From assembly GCA_963669155.1 (NCBI GenBank), contig OZ022594.1:2639762-2703761 (forward strand): 64,000 bases of DNA, read 5' to 3'. Below, in pieces: positions 38,801-48,900 of this stretch. Both the position numbers and the translations under genes were made by a program. Numbering within the stretch: position 1 is the first letter of the stretch; each line of letters starts with the position of its first letter. This DNA is from Arbacia lixula (Eukaryota; Echinodermata; Echinoidea; Arbacioida; Arbaciidae). The notes beneath the pieces were generated by a model. That model was given only the letters and a program-made list of their open reading frames with translations, did not search any database and had not been told where the DNA came from.

Positions 38801-41800
38801 GTGCCGTTTTGTTATATCTATGGTATAGAGCCCAAACTGGATACCATTTTGGTAATGTCACATCGATTCTTTTTGGTTCTATAGATTCTTTTGACAAGTG
38901 TAAGATCTCTGGATGCTGATATCAGGTGTGGGTATTTGTATTTTTATTGTTTCTACCATCAAAATTGGATGAAAATGCAACTACGACACAGTTGTTATCC
39001 ATAAGCTCGTTTATGAAAGAACCTGGCAATATACAACCACTAAAAGCAACACAATAACAATCTGAAAACTTTCTTAATATTGTTACAAGAGTAAAGTCGT
39101 GGCATATTCTGAAAGTTCATCCTAAAGAAAGAGTAACTACGTTAAAATGATGAGCAGAGGGATATATTCCGATTTTATCCCTTATGAATCAAACCAAAAT
39201 ATACACAAACCTAACACAAGAACGAATCCCGTGCACGTCTTGTTAAGAATGTCATCATACATGACTGCTGTAACTTCGTGCACGCCTGTATCCAGCCTGC
39301 TGCCATTTGGCATCCCTGAGACCGATACATTCAGAGAAACACTGCCGCCGTAATATTCATAAGGAGTTGGATTCGCGATGTCTGAAGGGTCAAGTGTTGA
39401 CGTGTAAACAGCGTATGACTCTCCCTGTAGTGTGAAGATCGTGTCATTCAACGAGGGACAATTCGCAGGCAGCTCCGTGACTGAGCAAGGATTGAACAAC
39501 ACGAAAGCAAGATGTAGATGACAGTGACAGGGGAGGGGGTGGAATGTGAAAAAGTGTGAGAGTCGAGAGAGTTGGATGATTGGCAGAATTTGTTTATATT
39601 ATCATTGTTTCAGACGGAAAACGACACTCAGATATATATCCATACAGCAAGGGGCTTTACTATGTGAGTATTATATTGCACTTTGTCAGGAAGCAAAGGA
39701 TTTGTTACAGCTCGCTATCCCGAAGGTTCTTTATTGTAGCCACTCTTTATTCCGAAGGTTTGAATACGCCGACTGTTCGTAACTTGGATAGTTTGTTATC
39801 CTGAAAATCAGTTATCATTCAATTTTTGGAATGACGAATCTTTGAAATTAAGCTCTGTCGAAATAACAAACGTTCGGAATGACGTACCCCATTTTACTTC
39901 AATTGAACATAATATATATTGAATAGGTCTAAGAATAACAGCCCAATACAAGTCTATGTTTATTATTTAAAAAGAAAACAATGACAAAGACATATTCATT
40001 GTGTAACCCTGTCACTCACGTGGATTAAATAAGTGAAAGACGCATTGAGCCGCATTGCCATATAGGTCGACCAAGGTAAAAGTCACAGGTGTATATCCAA
40101 CGGGGATGGGATTTTCATACGAAGTGCTGATGTTGTAGCTACGCGCTTCCCCTCTGACATCTGGATACGCATCGGTTGCCAGGTATTCGGTATACCGAAA
40201 CAATCCAAAGAACAAGTTTTCTACAGTAGTGGTCTGATTCACACAAGTCAAATCTGGTGATGTCACATCTGTAATTGAAAACAAAGGTTATTGAGCATTG
40301 TAATGAAAAAGATGAACATAAAACTTTATTTTCGTTACTAACTTAGGTAGGAATAGAGGAATTAATTCAGGTTTTTCAAATGCGAAATTAGAAATATATC
40401 TACTGGGTGGAAACAATCAGGCAATTTTTTTATAATTTTAATTCTGCATTCACTTGCACTCGCCTTTCACTTCTAGGAGCATGGAGCAGGTTGTCGTCAG
40501 GACCGTATCATTGATTAACAGCGAGATAGTATGATTCCCAGCAGGTACCATGGAACTGTCTTCTGTTTCATTATCGGTGTTGATGATTGATACGATGTCT
40601 ATCGACAGATTTCCGTAGAAGATATAGTCTGGGAGCGTAAGCGTCAGATTTTCCGCCGTGAGTAGTGACGTGGAGAGGTTGACTGTCGCTTCTTGTCCTC
40701 TTAGTTCTACCACAATGCTCTCTGGACAGGAAACCGGAAGTTCATCAACTGTGAACAGAAATGCACGATTTATTTTCCTCGCTTAATATAACAATATCGT
40801 CACTACGTTTAATCCTTGTCTGACTACATAGAATACATCAGAATAACGAAACAAAAGTGATATACATTAAATATGATTTGTAATTTCCAAGTTTTTCAAC
40901 ATGGTATTGATGATTATGGTATTATTCATACTGAAGAAAGTTGAAAAAAGTATGCCATCCTTTTTTATCAAATAAAAATGAATTGATAAAATTCCATCTC
41001 ATTTCTCTAAATTAGAATTTACACAAAAGTAAATGTCTTGTTTTTCAAGGAGAATTGACATGCTATTCTATTTTCATGCAAAATGTCGCATCGCTGCAAC
41101 CTTTCATGGCCGAAATATAAGGGGTGGGGTGTAAAGGGAGAAGTGGATAAAATGACACCCCCCCCCCCCTCAAGATAATGCGCGCTCCCGAAAAGGCCAT
41201 ATAGAGTAGATTAAAAACAGATGTTATGTGAATTGCACAGAGCGAATGTATCCATTATGTTTTAATAATCAAATTATATGAACTCTCACTCTAAAAACTT
41301 TTTCTTAAAACAATGTGAGATCATATTTTTTTGGAAAACATGCTCAGTATGTGATGGATGAAATTTACAAGGATATGTTGGCTCCTATTATTCTGAACAA
41401 TTAAACTGTTTTATTTTCTAATCGCTTTGGTTTGATAAAACTGCGAATGTATTTGTTAGAGTAATTTTTTTTAGTGAATGTACGGAACAATAACACAACA
41501 TGAACGTTCCGTGTAGCTACTGTGTGGAAAGACGACACCAAACGACATGGTTTCGCCACAATTCTGTAGTCGTAAATGCCTACAACTAAAAAGGTGACGT
41601 TCACTACTTGTATAATTTTCATGACTGGATCCTTTGAATCACGCAGTCGCACAACTGATCGCAGCGTGTCTTCTGCAGTAGTATCTAGTATTGTCAATCA
41701 ATACTCAATAACTTGTTAGGGGAACAAGATGCAATAAAAGCAAAAAGAAAAGGGGACAGAGTCAGGCTGACCATTGTCACAAGTTGTCTTTCTTACATGG

Positions 41801-44800
41801 ATATCACTTGACAGTATAAAAGTGGGTCCTACCAAACACTGGTTGAGAGGGCATTACGCTGACAGTCAAATCCCAACAAATTCCGGAATCGACTTCAGAT
41901 CACTATACAGATTAGACAGTGCGTCCTAAGATACAAAATATCCTTGGCATTGCCAAATATGTCCTCCTGGGTTTAGTGTCACAGGTGTATATCCAGGGAG
42001 GATGAAAATTCCTGGTCCAGTGGTGATGTTGAACGAAGTCCCAGATGGGTTAGAATTTTCATCACTTGTACTATAAGTGACACCTTCACTTAAACCGAAG
42101 AATAGATTCCCAAGGATAGTAATTTCATTCACACAAGTTAGACCCGGAGGTGTAACATCTATATAATATTGGAGCGAAAAACACGAAATAAATTGGTTTT
42201 ACGAGAGCCATACTGTGAATGTTAAGAAATGTAGCTCAAAACATGCAATTATCGGGTGAGCATGAACTGATACATGTCTTTTAAATGCCCCCATATATGT
42301 TGGAAGAACTAATTTAGGTTAAAAAGAACGAGCTGTGATTGATGACTGATAACATCTTAAAGCTGAAAGACGAATTGTTAATGAATTCCATACTTCATTT
42401 AATTCCACTTGCCTCGCACCTCTCGGAGCATTCTAGGAGCATGGTGCTCCCGAACAGATACCATGGACCTCTCATCTGCGATACTAGTGGTATCGATGAT
42501 TGATACGATGTGTATCGACAGATTTCCGTAGAAACAATAGTCAGGAAGTGTCAGGGTCAGATTTTGTGCCGGAAGTAGTGACGTGGAGAGGCTGACTGTC
42601 GCTTCATGCCCTCTTAGTTTGATTTTAACTTTTTCTGGACAGGAAATTGGAAGCTCGTAATCTGTAATAACAATGGGACCGTATTATAATGAATCCAGCT
42701 GTTGACAATATTTTTTTTTATCATTTTGTGCTGTCCTTTACATTAAAACGGCATAATGTAATTCTATCACTTTTGATTTGTTATGACCTGAAACAGATTT
42801 GAAAAGATTTGCTCCGACTGCCATACTTAAACATTTATTTTACGCATTACTCTATAATTGTTTACAATCTCGGAAATTTACGTTGTTTGTCGGATAGACT
42901 CATCAGGCAACGGCAACTCGTAGATTCTAAAGACTCGACTACATCCTCATCCGGTTACATGTTCTTGTAACACGACAGGCATCGGCCTGTCTACAGTAGT
43001 ATACTGGTATATGATGCAAAAAACGGTCCACAGATTGAATACCAGTTATTGCAGACCTCACTTTATAGGGCATATACTGTACTGGGAAGACAAAAGGCCT
43101 TCAAAAGGTGATCGTGAGCAATCTTCTTGCCAATGGTCTTAAATTCATGTATTGCCCGTTTTAGAAACTTGCTGAAAGTTATTTGCCCTCAAATGATCCA
43201 CATTTGTATTTATTATTGATTAAATCACAAATCCCCCAAATGTTCGGGCCGAACATTTGGAGAATTTCACTGATAATCATTAATTACTCCAAATGTGGAT
43301 TATTTGAGGGCAAATAACTTTCAGCAAGTTTCTAAAATGGGCAATACATGAATTTAAGACCATTTGCGAGAAGATTGCTCACGATCACCTTTTGAAGGCT
43401 TTTTTTCTTCCCAGTACAGTATATGCCCTTTAAAAGGCTATAACATTATTTATAATATCAAATTTTACTCATTGTAAGGTAAAAGGATGCCATGTGTTTC
43501 TTTTAGAAGCAGGTTTATGAAGTGTAATTATTATTATTGTAAATAATCTTGAGAATATTTGATACGATTTGTTTTTCATTTTCACTACATTGGGACCTAG
43601 ATGTTTTATGTGTATATCATATAATTTTTTGTATAGCACAACAATACTCATTTTGTACTTTTTCATTTGAATACATCAGGTCTATTCTGTCAGCATTATG
43701 ACACTGCGATGACAGATGCTTACAGATTGACTCACTCATTTCACTGTTATTTGCTTTCATAATCATTCTTCTTGTAATAACTCATTAAGTACACACAGAT
43801 TTTCACGTTTGTCAATAGAGAGGTTAGGCTTACGTAATTTCACAAATATACAGAATCAATCCATAAGAAGTGATGTTTATTGTTGCATTACCTGTTACAT
43901 CTACCTTGATATTACATGTAGTAGAGGTGCCATCTTGATCATTTGCATTGACGTGTACACTAGTGCTCCGTGGAAAGAACTTGCTACCTGGCTGAATGGA
44001 GTATTGATACGTCACGCTCGTCCCACCGTTCTCAACTCCAATCGGAAGAGACTTGATCCCGTTTGTGTAGCTCGTGGAAACATCCGGGCAAGTAATGATC
44101 AATGCAGATATATCTGTAGGTAATATGGGGAGACGCGGACCTCATTATTGTTTAATTAAACGCAGTCGATTCGGAAGACACACCATGAAAAAATGTAGAA
44201 AATGCAGGGTAGATGCTGAACAAGACGAGCACCAGGTTTCAATAAAAGGAGACACATGAAAGAAACATATTAGTGAAGGATTTACGAAAATCGGTCAAAG
44301 GAAAAGAAAGTTATTTGATTTGAAAGTTTTTATTTTGTGACGTCACGTGCGACGTGCTCTCCAATATGTCGTGTACTGCTTTTCCGTTAATTGCCTGTTG
44401 TATTTTCTTTGATGAAGGAATACATTCCTTTCATAGCGATATGTGTGTAAAAGCATTTGTTTAATGATCAAACGCACAGGTGAAATGGTGAATATCCTTT
44501 TGAGAAAATTGACATTTTCCAAACAAATTGTACACAGCATATGGGAGAGGACCTCGCAAGTGACGACACAAAACTCTCACTTTCTTTTCCTTTAATCGAT
44601 TTTCGTCAAACCTTCACTAATATCTTTATTTTATGTGCCTCTTTTTATTGAAACATAAACATAATTTCAGGATGAACTATCCCTTAAATTTATAGGTGAA
44701 CCAATCGAAAGCCTAGGTACATATTTAAGGGTAAATAATTATGTAAGCAGCGTTGAGAACTTTGTTAAGAGTACATAGCGTGGTATGTGTTGTATTGCCG

Positions 44801-44853
44801 AGGCATTCTGAACTGTCATTGACTAAGTGTAAGGGAGAGATAGATTGAGATAG

Positions 44854-44896
<43 letters not shown>

Positions 44897-45915
44897 GGGG
44901 GGGGGGGAGAATATGGGCAGAACAAGAAACACGAGCTTGGGAGAAGAGTACATCGAGCAATAAAAAGAAATACATGGGTAGGATTTTGTTCTTAATCGTT
45001 GGCAGTCGTCATGGCCTCTCCTGAAAAAATATGTGCCAAAAAATATCACAACCTAGTAAATTACGAGGTTCAAGGCCAAAAAAAAAATTGAAGCCTAATC
45101 AACCATTTTGCTCTTAATCCCGCATTTCCTGATGTTTGTGGTTGAATTCTTGACGTAAGTGGACTGCATTTATTTGAGTTGTTGCCATTGTCGAAATTGT
45201 ATGAAGCGGTGGCGGGGATTGAATATCGCTGTTATTTCATATTTTCTATTGAAATAACTGTTGACTGCCCTATTCAGTTTCTGAGCTCAGCTGTGAATCG
45301 CGGAGGTGAAGTCTTCAGTATTCAGTGTATCAACAAGGATGCTTCACCAATGGATATCCAGCTACCGTTTAATCAATGCAGATTCATTGCGCTCTCCTTC
45401 TAGTCACAAAAGAACGCTTTACAAAGATTTTCTCTTTGATCCCCCATGCTCGAATCTACCGATTCTCTTGATGATTTTTGCCTGGATTCGACGTATAAAC
45501 AAAATTGGATACGCAGAAGAATTTGGGAAAATATCCTCACCCCATATGCTTGCGCAGTTGTGACATGTAATTCCTACGATGCATGATGCATCTATAAAGA
45601 TTCAATCGAGGAATAGTGTTACAATGTGGCAAAAAGGCTCTAAACCTGATATGAAGTTGCATTATAAAATTCTAAATTTCACAATGTTCCGCATCATACC
45701 TGCTTTAAAAATTGCATGAAACGTTGCCTTTATATACGTATCTATGTGGGAGTTATTCAACACACCTTTGCATCCTTGTGAATGGTAGTGTAATTACACT
45801 GCTCGTCACATGGTACAGAACTCCACATCCTTATGAATGGGAGTATGATTACAGTGTTAAAATGTAGAGCTTCTTACATAGGCTTAGAGAGTAAGAGAGG
45901 AGTAAGAGAGAAAGT

Positions 45916-45970
<55 letters not shown>

Positions 45971-48900
45971 TGGGTGGCAGTCTTCAACTTGTTAATGGCC
46001 TGGACTGGTGATAATCTGTGTGGCACATTTCTTCGTGTCTTGAGGGAAATTGGTTCTTACACTTCCAACACAATAACGACCTGAAGCACTTTGCGAAGCG
46101 AGTTTATGCCTTTCCACCGAAGGAAAAAATAGGACGGGCTCCATCGCACCCGGAAGAGTGGATTTCCTATTAAAAATATCTAGGGAAATAATAATGATAG
46201 GGTAACAACATCAAATGTAAAGCCGATTGCGAAAACAATTCAAGTACGCAGATTATACTGTACTTCTGGGATTGATTGAACATCAAAACCGGGCATCTCT
46301 TATTTAACGTGAATAAGTTTACATCTTTTGTGCATTACCTTCAGTTGAATACTTCCAAAATTATACAAAAATCATGTTTGTTTTCAGAACAACTGCCACA
46401 ATAACATGACTTACCTCAGATATTAGGTGAAAACATCGACAAAGTTTAGAAATATAGATGCCTAGGACCAGCTAACTGACTTGCGCTTTAAAAATGCTTA
46501 TATCTTGTTCTGGTTCTAAGTAGATATTGTTAAGGGTATTTAATATATTCTAACTATAAAACTCGCGCAATCGATTAATTCCAGGTTGCAAAATTGATCG
46601 CTTCATCACGGGAATCAGTATTACCCACATCAATAATGTTCATATACTCTTGGAGAGCTGTATATTCAGTTGCTAATATCAAATGCAATACAATGATACC
46701 ATTTTGGATGACTAATTGCCCCAAATCTTACATCCGCGCGATTAATGACATAACTCGAGTTAGGCGACTTAATATATAGTACATTAGGAGCTTTGTTACG
46801 ATTACATCAAATCATTTCAATGTTCAATTCAATGTTACTGTAACGTAGTTGCTGATGTTCTTTTTGACAAACTATAAAGTTCTGCAGTGTTGCTTAATTC
46901 TCAGTTCAATAAAGACTCGAACACTCCAACGTGTCCAAGTGTTTTAGTATTTTGAAATGTCTGCTACAACATCCGACGCGCTATGTTAGCTTGTCATTAT
47001 TTGTCATGGTTATCTCAAGTTTGTCGAAGTATCATACCTGATAAACAGTTATGATCATGTTTATCGTTATTTCAACTTTCCTACAATATCATTCCTAATT
47101 ATAGTGACAGTCTTTGCCCTACCATGTTATAGCCTGCAATTATCATTCATTTCTGCGCGATTTGTGACGTCTGTGCTTAAATCCGTTTAATAGTTGACTG
47201 CATTCATTTGAGTTGCTGCCATTGTTGAATTGTTATAAAATGGTGTGTGTTCTTTTCCGTTTTTTCACATTTTCTATGGAAAAAGTTGGGCGGTTGCTCG
47301 CCCCTTTATTTAGTTGATTGCACTATTCAGTTTCTGAGTTCATCTGTGAACATGGTGAATCGTGGAGGTGTAGTCTTCAGTATTCAGAAGTGTATCGACG
47401 TATTCTGTCAACTGGGATCGCCTCCTCTGTTTATGGTTCCAACGCATTAACGACCTGAAGCACTTTTCGAAGTGAGTTTGCACCCGAAAGAGTGGAGTTC
47501 CTAACGATCTAGGCTAATGATATTAATCAGTTCGTGTATTGGTCACTATAATTTGTTAACAATTGCCCCGAGTGCCTTGAGTGGCAATGTACATTTCAGG
47601 AAAGCATTTGAGCCTATTCAACCATCTTTCCAAAAGTCATTTTGCATTTTGCATTCTGCATTTTGTGATGTTTCTTCACATTAATCACGCTCCATGATCT
47701 TTTGGGAAGAAATCAGACAGTAGTTGCGTGCGTGCTTACATTCTTCCATGCGAATATATCATGCACTAATCTTTCAGAATTTTTTTTCATATCGGACCAA
47801 GGCTCCAATGGTTTGTGTAAAAGTCATGGATATATAAGTACAAGGTTTCATGACGGAATCAGATTCCAGAACACAAATTATGTTGGTTGCTACCTTGCCA
47901 ACCTTGAACATTTTTTTTTTAATTTGCACTATAATCAGAATTAGCTTATTTGCACACATTACATTTAGGCGCATGACAACTGCTGCATTGTTTTTTTTTT
48001 TGGCAAATTAACATGGAGTGTGGGCATTCCAGTGTTGTAGCTAACTAATCCCACGGCGCAGCGTAGACTATCCGACCGAGCCTTCGTGTAGCTTCGGTCA
48101 ACTTCGTGGAGGTCGATTTGTCATGTGACCAGTCTGACGCGTGAGCGCGTGACGTCCGACGCTTGAGCGATGTGCCCAGGCCAATGGGCTTTTCGCCTAC
48201 CACGTATACGAACCTCTACCCCATGAATACCAGCGAACCATGGTCTTTAAATGATGATGAATGTTGACATTCGATGTTGCGAGCATTGTATTGGTTGGTG
48301 TCTAGGGGTAAGAAGTAAAAGTCCCTTTGCTGACAGACCTGTACTTAGTTTTAATTTTGTGTATATTTCGATTGAAAACGTATCTACTGTTTTATACTGC
48401 CATTTTGTATCATGATATTGAAGTATGCAATGCAAGAAGAACGTGATATACTGATTTACTGATAAGAATTATTACAAGATTTACCCTGAATGGGAATATC
48501 GCATTGGAATTGCAATGCTGATCATCCAGAGAACACTCAAATTAAAGTGTTTGCAAGGAGAGCATAAGGTATAGTTTTGGATGTTGTTTTCTTGTTTGAG
48601 GATGCAAGTGCTTTAGTGAGTGTAGGTCTATGCATGTTCATCTCGCTTTGCCAAATCAGCCTATGAGGAATCATCAGCTGATGACATAATCAGAGCAGTG
48701 GTTGCTACTAACCCGAGAAGATCCTTGATACAATGTCATTATGGTTTTCACGAGCATTGTTAGACTTAGGATGAACTCGAAACATTCGTTGTCACCGAGG
48801 AAGCAAAGACAATTACCTATCCAGTCCACGCCATTTAAGATACGGGTGACATGGGTCAAAGGCTTTTGGGGGCAGTATGAACTTCTCAGTGCACCCATCG

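Larger units (their letters stand above)
32935..41936. repeat. Intragenic tandem duplication, about 3.76-kb period
   Basis: Matching exons are spaced 3765 bp (B: 32937 to 36702) and 3762 bp (B: 36702 to 40464), and intron sequence matches along the whole length. Two full units (about 32935-36700 and 36700-40463) are followed by a partial third (about 40464-41936) holding only exon B and its upstream intron. Introns differ by a few to perhaps 8 percent by eye, so the duplication is recent. Each full unit carries one B, C, D and A exon. Confidence 0.88.

Noticed and set aside
42413-42661. Exon 3 of the receptor as a broken exon
   Set aside because: First suspected because it is shorter than its paralogues. 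The change is a 36-nt in-frame deletion and the exon remains open with proper phases, so it is kept as coding.
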